From CAVOHU01 sp963843385 (GTDB lineage Bacteria; Acidobacteriota; Vicinamibacteria; Vicinamibacterales; JAKQTR01): 64,000 nucleotides of DNA. The notes below the pieces were generated by a model. The model had not been told where the DNA came from. It ran no database searches and saw only the letters and a list, made by a program, of their open reading frames with translations. The DNA is taken from positions 1,550,001-1,614,000 of the forward strand of contig CAWJJY010000007.1 in NCBI GenBank assembly GCA_963843385.1. The letters are read 5' to 3'. Position numbers and translations under genes: made by a program. This document shows positions 38,287 to 46,424 of this stretch, in pieces (position 1 is the first letter of the stretch; each line of letters begins with the position of its first letter).

Positions 38287-39556
38287 CGCTGTCCTCCCCG
38301 GTTCCCTTGCCGCCCCGGCCGCCAAGGCGTCTGGCCGCCTTCAGCTGGATACTGCGGCCGAACCAGAGGGCCGTGTGGAGACCGAAGAACGCAAAGACCC
38401 CGAACAGCAGCAGCTGCATGAATCGCGCGGCGAAGAACAGCCACGGGTTCCGCGCCCGGTTCTTGTGATCCGCGTGCGGATCGTACTGCGCAAAGCTCGC
38501 GGTGGCCGATTCGTGGCACTTGCGGCAGGTCTCGGCCACCTTCCCCGCCGACACCGTCGAGCGCGGGTCCGCCTTCGGGAAGATCAGATGCGACGAGTGG
38601 CAGTCGGCGCAGGTGGCCACGCGGGTGTACCCGAGCGCCGTCACCTGGCCGTGGAACGTGTCGCCGTAGGTCTTGAGCGATTCCTCGTGACAGGTTCCGC
38701 ACTCGCGGACGACCTCGAGCTTCCAGGCGTCCACATCGGCGCGCCGGATCTGGTGGGCCGTGTGGCAGTCGGCGCACACCGGAGCCAGCGGACTCCCCTT
38801 CTCGAGCATCGCTCCGTGGATGCCGATCAGGTACTGGCGCTCGACGCCTTCATGGCATTTCCCGCAGGTCGCCGGAATGTTGCGGCGGAAGATGTGGCTC
38901 GCTTCATCGGTGCGGCGCCGGATGTCGTGGCTTCCGTGGCAATCGGTGCAGGTCGGCGCCACGCTCAGGCCGCTCTTCACGAGAGCCCTGCCGTGAATGC
39001 TGTCCTCGAAGAGCGCGACCACGTTGCCGATGGCGATCTTGCCGCGTTTGATGATCTCTTCGTTTCCGTGGCAGCGGCCGCATGTTTCGAGCAGGTTTGA
39101 ATGATGCGTCCGTGACTCGGGATCGGCAGAGGGGCGGATGTCGTGAGCGCCGTGACAGTCGGCGCAGGTGGCCGCCGACAGGTTTCCGGCCTGGCGCCGC
39201 GCTCGCGCGTGGACGCCCGTGTCGTAGGCGGCCGCCGCCGCGTCATGACAGGCCGAACACCTGGCCGGGGCGAGCTTCTCGGCGTGCGGGAACTCGGTGA
39301 ACCTCGCCAGGTCCTCGTGGCAGCTCACGCACGTGATGCCGCTCTGCCCATGAATCGAGGCGGCAAACGTCTCCGGCTTGACGGCAACCGAACGGCCGTC
39401 CGACCGCTTGGCGTCCGCGTCGCTGTGGCACGCCAGGCAGTCGTCGTTGCTCGGGGCGTTCTGCGGCACCGGCGGGGTGAGCGCCTGGACCGGCCCCGCG
39501 GAGAGCAGCAACCCGAGCGCTGCTCCGACCGCGCATCTCATGATGATGGTGTTCAT
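38276..39556 (-). CDS. 11-heme c-type cytochrome with C-terminal membrane anchor
   Basis: 426 aa from the ATG at 39556 with a Sec signal (GAALGLLLSAGPVQA). Eleven CXXCH motifs are counted in the periplasmic part (CLACH, CVSCH, CSACH, CADCH, CGRCH, CTDCH, CGKCH, CADCH, CGTCH, CADCH, CRKCH). A single helix follows (WLFFAARFMQLLLFGVFAFF) near residues 380-405. First gene of the cluster; coupled to the cytochrome b. The pairing resembles a split form of Cbc-type menaquinol oxidoreductases of metal reducers. Function as electron acceptor from the b subunit is inferred. Confidence 0.87.
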   Translation of the reverse strand: MNTIIMRCAVGAALGLLLSAGPVQALTPPVPQNAPSNDDCLACHSDADAKRSDGRSVAVKPETFAASIHGQSGITCVSCHEDLARFTEFPHAEKLAPARCSACHDAAAAAYDTGVHARARRQAGNLSAATCADCHGAHDIRPSADPESRTHHSNLLETCGRCHGNEEIIKRGKIAIGNVVALFEDSIHGRALVKSGLSVAPTCTDCHGSHDIRRRTDEASHIFRRNIPATCGKCHEGVERQYLIGIHGAMLEKGSPLAPVCADCHTAHQIRRADVDAWKLEVVRECGTCHEESLKTYGDTFHGQVTALGYTRVATCADCHSSHLIFPKADPRSTVSAGKVAETCRKCHESATASFAQYDPHADHKNRARNPWLFFAARFMQLLLFGVFAFFGLHTALWFGRSIQLKAARRLGGRGGKGTGEDSDGK

Positions 39557-39935
39557 CCGTGTATCTTTGAAGCCTGCATGAAGTGGACGACTCGAGCCCG
39601 CGCGGCCGCGCGTGCGGCCGGCGGTCCGACAATCCAGGTGTGGCCCTCGTTGCTGATCTGACCGCGATGGCCGGTCCGAGGCGGGCGTCGTGGCGAGGAA
39701 GAAATTCGGGGGCTTCAACGAATCGATCACCTTCAGCGCCTGCCGGAGCGCTCACCGGATGCCTGCCTGGCAGGCTATCTCGGGAGCGCCTCCCGGCGGC
39801 GCCATCTGCAAGAGGCCATGCAACGGCCCGGGCGCCTGTTCTGGCGGTCTGTTTGACGTCGCCTCGCGGGGACTGGCGCGGCTGGGTGACAGGTACTTCA
39901 ACCGGCGGCTGCGAGGCAACCACCTTGACGGGCGT
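39557..39935. other. Gene-poor stretch upstream of the cytochrome cluster
   Basis: No convincing coding frame. The promoter of the 11-heme cytochrome operon should lie here, but no clear -35/-10 pair was recognised. Confidence 0.5.
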
Positions 39936-40151
39936 TCAGCTCTCGATGACGGCCTGGCCTCGACACTGCCACTCGTCGCGCGGCTCCCAGCTGGTGCAAT
40001 CGAGGCACCGGCTGATGTCCGGCGAAGCGGCGCGGCGCTTGTCGACCAGGCACGCCCACCGTGTCATCCACTGGTCGAGCCACAGCGGCGCGGGGACTGA
40101 CGGCCGATACTCGCTCCATCGGCAGGTCCAAGGCGTACGTTCGCTCCTCAT
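39936..40151 (-). CDS. Small Trp/Cys-rich hypothetical protein
   Basis: 71 aa. The ATG at 40151 is preceded by AGAGGTG at good spacing. Nine tryptophans or so per 71 residues and five cysteines (including CLDC and single Cys in TCRW, WACLV, WQCRG) make it unlike random shadow frames here. Opposite-strand frames across the same DNA are longer but Arg/Ser-rich and implausible. Could be a small zinc-ribbon-like or disulfide protein. Homologs unknown to me. Confidence 0.4.
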   Translation of the reverse strand: MRSERTPWTCRWSEYRPSVPAPLWLDQWMTRWACLVDKRRAASPDISRCLDCTSWEPRDEWQCRGQAVIES

Positions 40152-40730
40152 GGAAGCACCTCTGGCGACTTACGGGATGGTTTGGAGGGCCAGTCGAAGG
40201 CGGGCGCCCGACATGTGTCGTGGCGCCCGGTCGACCTTACGAACTTATCTCGTTTCGCATACGATCCGCCGCTCGGAAGAATCGCCCTGTGGAATTAGGG
40301 TCTGGCAGGATAGATAAAAGTGGATCGACACGACCGGCCGTTTCATGGGCTGACCGGCCGCGGTGGGTAAGAGAGGAATCCTATGCGCGAACCTCCCGAG
40401 CGGCAAGATCGCTGCGTTGAGCGCAATGCTAGTCATAGGCATGGGAGTAGTAAAACTGTATTAGGAACCCAGCCCCTTGTCCATCCCTTTATACAAAGCC
40501 TATACCATCCAGATTTCCCGGCGTTTTGCCCCATCACCCCGCCGGATCCTCCGTAAGGCCGTCACTTCACCGGATGAGCGGCGGCCGAGCCGCCGAATTC
40601 CCGTCAAAACCACGTCACTCTCGAGGTCAACTCACTCCCCGGTTGCAACGGTCCAGTGGTCATGCCATTAGCCCAAGGCTCGACGAGTCGCGCACGCCCC
40701 CAACTCAGGCTCGCCTTTGTCCGGCGTCGT
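40152..40730. other. Gene-poor region with orphan promoter-like sequence
   Basis: About 580 bp. No credible protein on either strand. Locally AT-rich around 40430-40510, with a promoter-like sequence at 40477-40506 but no gene downstream of it. Confidence 0.5.
40477..40506 (+). promoter_or_regulatory. Orphan sigma-70-like promoter
   Basis: TTGTCC, 18-base spacer, TATACC. Each hexamer matches four of six consensus bases. It points into the non-coding stretch before the small gene at 40731-40979, which is on the other strand. Confidence 0.3.
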
Positions 40731-40979
40731 TCAGGGCAGCACGGGCGGCCGCTTCCTGAACAGGCGGAACTGCGATCCCCGCTGGACCTGGTCCGCGAGA
40801 TAGCAGATTTCACCGCACTGGATTGAGAAGTGATAACCCAACTCCCGCTCGCGAACCGACACGTCTTCCCACTCATCATCGAGTCCGACGATGGCGTTGG
40901 CGGCTGCAGCAAGCTGGTCGGGCGCCGAACCCCGAAATCGCTTCTGAAGGACGGCAAGCACTTTTTCACGATCGATCAT
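40731..40979 (-). CDS. Small conserved-looking hypothetical protein
   Basis: 82 aa from the ATG at 40979 (MIDREKVLAVLQKRF). An N-terminal helix-rich half (APDQLAAAANAIVGLDDEWEDV) leads to a strand-rich C-terminal half with Cys residues (HFSIQCGEICYLADQVQRG) and an aromatic/basic tail. Well-formed amphipathic pattern and no competing frame. Looks like a small conserved cytoplasmic protein, possibly binding a metal or ligand through the two Cys. Function unknown. Confidence 0.65.
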   Translation of the reverse strand: MIDREKVLAVLQKRFRGSAPDQLAAAANAIVGLDDEWEDVSVRERELGYHFSIQCGEICYLADQVQRGSQFRLFRKRPPVLP

Positions 40980-41101
40980 GGATGAACTCTCGGGATGGGG
41001 CCGGTCAAACTTAACGCAAGACTGGTGCCACAAACTGTGTTCCGGTGTGGATTCCGCTTCTCGAGATCGCAGCGACGTGAGGTGAGGACCACGTCGGTTC
41101 G

Positions 41102-42352
41102 CTACGACGCGGACACGTCAGCCTCCGGTGCGGGTCTTCGCTTGCGCACCGGCCGGCGACGCCGGGCGAAGAGGGGCGCGGCCATCCGCCGCGCCGTCCG
41201 CCGGTACAGTTCATAGGTCCAGAACGAGGGGCTTCGCGGTGCGAGCAGCGCGGCATCATCCGGATTCACCACGAGGCTGACTTCGATGTTCGGCGCCGCG
41301 CCAATCGGGATCCAGTTCCGGCGGCACGCTTCGTAGAGGTGCGCCATGATGCGCCGCACCTCCTCGTACTGCGGCGGCGGCACGCTCTCCATGTCGGAAC
41401 CGACCGTCGGCCTGAACACGCAGACGGTCGGAAAGGCCCCGAGATCGGCAATGGCATCAATCGCCTTCAGCGTCATCTCGATCGGCTCGATGCCTGCGAT
41501 GATTTCGCCCGAGACGGCGCCCCTCGGCATCTTTTGCGCGCAGTACTGCATGGCCTCCCAAAACCGGTTCTGTCCGATCATTCTGGCCTTGCCCGGGCAG
41601 ATCCTGGCAAACACCGCGGGATCCATGCACTCGACGCAGAACGAAAGGTGATCGACACCGATGTCGATCAATCGGTCGTACCGGGACAGGTCCCGCTCTG
41701 GCGCGAGCTGGACGCCGACGAGCATGCCGACGTGTTCCTTGATCGCCCGGACATACGGCTCGGTCCACTCGATGCCGCGCGTGCCCTGGAAGCCTCCGTT
41801 GAGGTGCACGAAGGTCACGCCGGATTCCTCGCGAGCCGCCCAGCAGGTCTCGACCACATCGGACACCGCCTTGTCGGCGGACTCAGTCTCGCCGACGTTC
41901 TGCCCCGTCGTGCAGAACCGGCAATTGATCGGAGGGCTGTAGTTCCAGAACGTGCACACGAGGTTGACGTAGATGCCGAGGTAGGTCCCCTGCATCACGC
42001 CAATCTGCTTCATGGGGATGTCACGCGAGGTCAGGCGCGAGTACCATGCGGGTTCCGCCGGGATCCGCACCGGATACCGTTCGCCGGAACGCTCGTTCTG
42101 GATCCGGTAGCCGTCTCGAGGCGATCCTGCCAGGACGTAGGGCGACTGACGGGCGAAGGACTCGACCACCGGGACGTTCACCCAGACCTCGCGCTTCAAC
42201 CAGCTTCCGGTCGGCAGCACGACCTCGAGCCCCGAGCCGAGGCCGGCCCGGGTGCGGGAAATGCCGCGCGCGCCATCGAGTGCCACGTCTTCGGGCAGCC
42301 GCATCCCCCTGCAGAACAGGTCGACTTCGAGCTCGCACGCGTTGAGCGGCAT
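41102..42352 (-). CDS. Radical SAM protein with CX10CX2C cluster motif
   Basis: 416 aa. The [4Fe-4S] motif is C-TFWNYSPPIN-C-RF-C at about residue 132-146, i.e. CX10CX2C instead of the canonical CX3CX2C; Elp3-like enzymes with CX9CX2C show similar widening. SAM-barrel signatures follow: VTFVHLNGGFQG (GGE-like), VGVQLAPERD, HLSFCVECMD, SGEIIAGIEP. An N-terminal domain of about 110 residues precedes the barrel. Ends in an Arg-rich tail. Cytoplasmic; substrate unknown and no partner gene adjacent. Confidence 0.8.
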   Translation of the reverse strand: MPLNACELEVDLFCRGMRLPEDVALDGARGISRTRAGLGSGLEVVLPTGSWLKREVWVNVPVVESFARQSPYVLAGSPRDGYRIQNERSGERYPVRIPAEPAWYSRLTSRDIPMKQIGVMQGTYLGIYVNLVCTFWNYSPPINCRFCTTGQNVGETESADKAVSDVVETCWAAREESGVTFVHLNGGFQGTRGIEWTEPYVRAIKEHVGMLVGVQLAPERDLSRYDRLIDIGVDHLSFCVECMDPAVFARICPGKARMIGQNRFWEAMQYCAQKMPRGAVSGEIIAGIEPIEMTLKAIDAIADLGAFPTVCVFRPTVGSDMESVPPPQYEEVRRIMAHLYEACRRNWIPIGAAPNIEVSLVVNPDDAALLAPRSPSFWTYELYRRTARRMAAPLFARRRRPVRKRRPAPEADVSAS

Positions 42353-42537
42353 GGCGGGATCCTCTGGCAGGACCGGTGCCAGTCCGGGCGGAGGTGAGGG
42401 CCGACCGATCTCCGTACCAGCGAGGGCCGGACGATTCTACCCTGAGAGCATTCCGGCGCGCGAGTCGATGCGACCTCATGCGGTGCCCGGCCGAATCGAA
42501 GGCGCCGCGCGTGCGGCGAGCTGATAGAATTCGTGGC

Positions 42538-43467
42538 ATGGGTCTCATGCGGCGCGCGTTGCTCTCGGCCTCCGGAAGCGCGTGGCTCAAGCATCGCGCG
42601 CTCCGATCATCGGCCGTCAGGCGAGGTGTGTCCCGCTTCATGCCCGGCGAAGACGTCGATTCCGCAATCGCCGCCCTCTCACCGCTCGCCGGGCAGGGGA
42701 TGGCCGGGATCGTGACGCATCTCGGCGAGAACATCACCGACCGCGCCGAAGCCGATGCGGTGGTCCGGCACTACCTGATGGTGCTCGATCGCATTCTCGC
42801 CACGAAGCTCGACATCCACGTGTCAGTGAAGCTGACGCAGCTTGGCCTCGATCTCGACGAGGCGTCTTGTGTCGCCAACCTCGAGACCATTCTGCAGCGG
42901 GCGCGTGAGACGGCCAACTGGGTCACGCTCGACATGGAGCAGACCACCTACACCGGTGTCACCCTCGACATCTACCGGCGGCTCCGACCGTCATGGCCGA
43001 ATCTCGGCGTCGCGCTTCAGGCGTACCTTCGGCGCACGAGGGACGACATCGGCTCGCTCATGCCCGTGGCACCCTACATCCGGCTCGTGAAAGGGGCATA
43101 CAAGGAGCCGCCCGACAAGGCGTTTCCGGCAAAATCCGAGGTGGACGCAAACTACCTGGAGTTGGCCAGGTGGGTTCTGAGCGAGGACGTTCGCAGGACG
43201 GGCACGCGATTCGGGTTCGGCACACACGACCCTGTGTTGCTCCGAGCGATACAAGCCGCGGCGTCCGACGCCGGGCTCGCGCCGAACCAGGTCGAATTCC
43301 AGCTGCTGTACGGAATCCGCCGCGACCAACAGCTCCGCCTCGCGCAAGCCGGGCACCGTGTTCGCGTGCTCGTCAGCTACGGCGAGGCATGGTTCGCCTG
43401 GTACATGCGCAGGCTGGCCGAACGCCCGGCCAATGTCTGGTTCGCGCTGCGGCACGCCATCCGCTAG
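42538..43467 (+). CDS. putA: Proline dehydrogenase
   Basis: 309-aa monofunctional PRODH, which oxidises proline to pyrroline-5-carboxylate with FAD and passes electrons to quinone. Beta/alpha-barrel motifs: ISVKLTQLGLDLD-like HVSVKLTQLGLDL, VTLDMEQTTYTGVTLDIY, LVKGAYKEP and the C-terminal EFQLLYGIRRDQQLRL and RVLVSYGEAWFAWYMRR. The ATG at 42538 fits the beginning MGLMRRALL. No P5C dehydrogenase domain, so not the bifunctional PutA. The gene symbol refers to the PRODH activity. Confidence 0.92.
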   Translation: MGLMRRALLSASGSAWLKHRALRSSAVRRGVSRFMPGEDVDSAIAALSPLAGQGMAGIVTHLGENITDRAEADAVVRHYLMVLDRILATKLDIHVSVKLTQLGLDLDEASCVANLETILQRARETANWVTLDMEQTTYTGVTLDIYRRLRPSWPNLGVALQAYLRRTRDDIGSLMPVAPYIRLVKGAYKEPPDKAFPAKSEVDANYLELARWVLSEDVRRTGTRFGFGTHDPVLLRAIQAAASDAGLAPNQVEFQLLYGIRRDQQLRLAQAGHRVRVLVSYGEAWFAWYMRRLAERPANVWFALRHAIR

Positions 43468-43690
43468 GCTCCAGCAATCTCGGTCGCCTGCCACCCGGAC
43501 GTCTGGGCACCCGCCGCCTGCGGAATCACTTCCTGCACGTTCATAGCCCGCTCCACAGCGGGATCGGAATACTGCCGCATGCGCCCTCCCCGGCAGTACC
43601 CTGCCCGCGGCCGGACCGGACAGTGTCACCTATTCGTTCTCGTTGCGCGGACACGGTACGTAACGACCAACAGGCGGCAAAAGCGGGCTA

Positions 43691-43718
43691 TTGCCTGATG
43701 CCCGTGCGGCTGTAGAAT
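43691..43718 (+). promoter_or_regulatory. Sigma-70-like promoter upstream of nos locus
   Basis: TTGCCT (43691-43696), 16-base spacer, TAGAAT (43713-43718, five of six). About 220 bp upstream of the oxidoreductase start. Could begin the nos transcript, with the palindrome at 43873 in its leader. Confidence 0.4.
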
Positions 43719-43872
43719 GAGCGGCAGTCTCGCCCCCCACGAGGTCGCTCCTTCCCGTCAGGCTCCCGCTGGAGATGACCGCTTGCGCTTGAACGACTTC
43801 GAGCGCGCTTCGCCCCGACGTGAGCGTTGCCTCATCGGCCGGGGCCCATCGATTTCGACAGATCAGGCAGCG

Positions 43873-43890
43873 CTATGACGGCCGTCATAG
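43873..43890. promoter_or_regulatory. 18-bp palindrome, CRP/FNR-type core
   Basis: Perfect palindrome CTATGACGGCCGTCATAG. It contains TGA-N6-TCA, the half-site geometry of CRP/FNR-family operators. It is about 48 bp upstream of the first nos-locus gene. A Crp/Fnr regulator gene lies at the far end of the locus. Confidence 0.6.
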
Positions 43891-43938
43891 TCACTCGGCA
43901 CACACGATCGTCATTCTTGCGCGTGAGAGGTGCCCTTC

Positions 43939-45908
43939 ATGGCCATTCCCGTCCGCCTGCCGGACCTCGACCACTGGAAAGCGCAGGTCAAGTGTCAGGC
44001 CGGTTGCCCGGTCGCCACCGACGCCGGCCGCTATGTCCAGCTCATTGCCGAGGGCCGCGACGAGGAGGCCTACCTCGTGGCGCGCGCGCCCAACCCGTTT
44101 GCGTCGATCTGCGGAAGGGTCTGCGCCGCCCCGTGCGAGGACGCGTGCCGGCGCGGCACGATCGATGCGCCGATTTCCATTCGCGCGTTGAAGCGATTCG
44201 TCGCCGAGCAATACGGCGTGGAGTCCACGCAGCCCGACACCCAGGACCGGCTGATCACCGAGTTGGTCTCCGAGGGCAACCGCTACGCCGGACACCTGCC
44301 GGTCTCCTCGCGCGCGGGCCAGGCTGCTTCGCCCTCGCGCCGGCGAGTGGCGGTCGTCGGCAGCGGCCCAGCCGGAATGTCCGCGGCCCACGATCTCGCG
44401 CTGCTGGGCTACCAGGTGACCGTCTTCGAAGCCGCTGACGAGCCCGGCGGCATGGTGCGCTACGGCATCCCGGAGTACCGCCTGCCTCGCACGCTGTTGC
44501 GCGCGGAAATCGACAAGGTCGTCCGGCTGGGTGTCACGCTCGAACTCGGGAAGCCGCTCACCGAGGAGTTCGGACTGGCCGAACTCCGCAAGGAGGGGTT
44601 CGAAGCGGTGTTTCTGTCGGTCGGCGTGGCCAAGGGACGGGACCTGCAGCTGCCGGGCGTCGAACTGGACGGCGTCGTCAAGGCCGTGGACTACCTGCTC
44701 CACATCAATCGCGGCTTTCGCATGGATCTCGGGCGGCGCGTCGTGGTCATCGGGGGCGGATTCGTGGCGTTCGACGCGGCGCGCACCGCGCTGCGGCTCG
44801 CCGATGATGCTCACGCCCTCGCCGCGCTCGCCTCCGAAGCCGACGCACGCGTGAAGGAGGCGTTCGACTCGGCGCGGTCGGCCATCCGGGCCGGCGCCAC
44901 GGAGGTCACCGTGGTGTCGCTCGAGAACTTCGAGGAAATGCCCGTCCTGCGAACGACGCAAGGGCACGAGGAATTCGAGGAGTCCAAGAAGGAAGGCATC
45001 CGGTTCCTGCCGCGGCGCGGCCCGCGGCGATTCCTCGGGAGCGGCCGTCTCGGCGCCATCGAGCTGCGCGGCGTGGCGTCGGTCTTCGATGCCGCGGGCC
45101 GCTTCGCTCCGGTCTATCGAGACGACGACCTGGTCACCATCGACGCGGACGCCTGCATCCTGGCGATCGGCCAGCGTGCGGACCTGTCGTTCCTCACAGC
45201 CCGACGACGGCATCGTCCTGACGCCGACGGGCACGATTGCGCGTCGACGGCGACCACGCTCGCGACGCGCGGCGCCCGGCGTGTTCGCCGGAGGCGACGT
45301 CGCGTTCGGTCCGAGGAATCTGATCGACGCGATCGCGAACGGGAAACGGGCCGCGCAGTCGATCCACGAATTCCTCGCCAGCGACGACGCGTCGGCTGGC
45401 CTCGCGCCTCGACATCGAGAAGATCCCGACGCGGGACTACCGGATGATCGCGGGATTCGAGCTCAGGGATCGCCAGGCTCCTCCGACACTCGATGTCGGG
45501 CGGCGGACCGGCATCGCGGAGGTGGAGACCGGTTACGGCCCGGAAGAGGCGCGCCAGCAGGCCGCGAGGTGCCTCATCTGCCACGTGCAGACGATCTACG
45601 ACCCCGAGCGGTGCGTGCTGTGCAATCGATGCGTCGATATCTGTCCCGAGTACTGCCTCGCGATCGTCCCGTTCGACGACCTGGCGCTCGACCCGGAACA
45701 ACGCGACGCGCTGGCCGCACGGGCGGAGTCAGGCGGTCTCCCGCTCTCGGCGATGGTCAAGGACGACGATCGCTGCATCCGCTGCGGGCTCTGTGCGACC
45801 CGCTGTCCCACCGACGCGATGACGATGGAACGCTTCACGATCACCGAGCGATTCGTCGGACCCGGCAGCCCGAGGCCTCTTGTCGAAGGGCGCCTCGCAG
45901 GAATCACC
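43939..45908 (+). pseudogene. Glutamate synthase small-chain-like FAD/Fe-S oxidoreductase, frameshifted
   Basis: Electron-transfer flavoprotein first in the nos locus. N-terminal Fe-S domain (CQAGC, CGRVCAAPCEDACRRG), then two dinucleotide folds (GSGPAGMSAAHDLALLGY, GGGFVAFDAAR), and two C-terminal ferredoxin clusters (CVLCNRCVDICPEYC, CIRCGLCATRCPTDA). The reading frame changes repeatedly between 45198 and 45408; the simplest repair removes five single G/C insertions (one near 45200, three at 45240-45273, one near 45406), restoring LSFLTPDDGIVL, APGVFAGGDVAFGP and LDIEKIPTRDYRM. Downstream the frame runs without a stop into the Rieske gene. Could be real decay or local sequence error. Confidence 0.8.
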
Positions 45909-46415
45909 ATGAGCCAACCAGAAGACCGACGGCAGTTTCTGCTGAAGCTGGGCACGGCCGCCGGCGTGGCCGGACTGGCGTACCAGGGCGCGGCCTCGCT
46001 GCGATCGCTCGTCCCGAACGTGTCCTACGACTCGCCGACCACCGTGAAGATTGGCCTGCCGCAGGACTTCCCCGACGGGCTCAAGTTCCTGCCCGACCAG
46101 CGCCTGTTCGTGTTCCGCGACGGCGCGATCTTCCACGCGATTTCCGCCGTCTGCACGCATCTCGGCTGCACGGTCCGGGCCGAGGCGCTCTCGCAGGTCG
46201 AGCAGGTCGCGACCGCGGGGCCAGCGCTGCGGCTCACTCACCGGTTCCTCTGCCCCTGCCACGGATCCCGCTACCACGGCGACGGCACGAACTACGCGGG
46301 GCCGGCACCCAGGCCTCTGGCGTGGTTCCACCTGTCGATTGCGCCCGACGACGGTCAGCTCGTGGTCGATCTGGCACGCGAAGTGGGGCACGAGTTCCGC
46401 CTCACGGTCGCGTAA
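45909..46415 (+). CDS. Rieske [2Fe-2S] protein
   Basis: 168 aa from the ATG at 45909 with AGGA upstream. The N-terminus has a twin-arginine-like DRRQFLLKLGTAAGVAG signal-anchor. Cluster ligands CTHLGC and CPCHGS are present in order with spacing enlarged by a LSQVEQVATAGPA loop. No stop separates it from the preceding oxidoreductase frame. It is the Rieske subunit of a bc1/b6f-like quinol oxidase module that in clade II nos loci feeds NosZ. Confidence 0.88.
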   Translation: MSQPEDRRQFLLKLGTAAGVAGLAYQGAASLRSLVPNVSYDSPTTVKIGLPQDFPDGLKFLPDQRLFVFRDGAIFHAISAVCTHLGCTVRAEALSQVEQVATAGPALRLTHRFLCPCHGSRYHGDGTNYAGPAPRPLAWFHLSIAPDDGQLVVDLAREVGHEFRLTVA

Positions 46416-46424
46416 GGAGCCATC

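Larger units (their letters stand above)
43468..43938. other. Upstream region of the nos locus
   Basis: About 470 bp without a gene. Contains a promoter-like pair at 43691-43718 and an 18-bp palindrome at 43873-43890. Confidence 0.55.

Noticed and set aside
35965..38421. 818-codon plus-strand frame opposite NapC-like and cytochrome b genes
   Set aside because: Shadow of cytochrome genes; low-complexity His/Arg/Gln.
39583..40317. 244-codon plus-strand frame in the gene-poor stretch
   Set aside because: Arg/Ser/Gly/Thr-rich without hydrophobic core or ribosome site; composition of non-coding GC-rich DNA.
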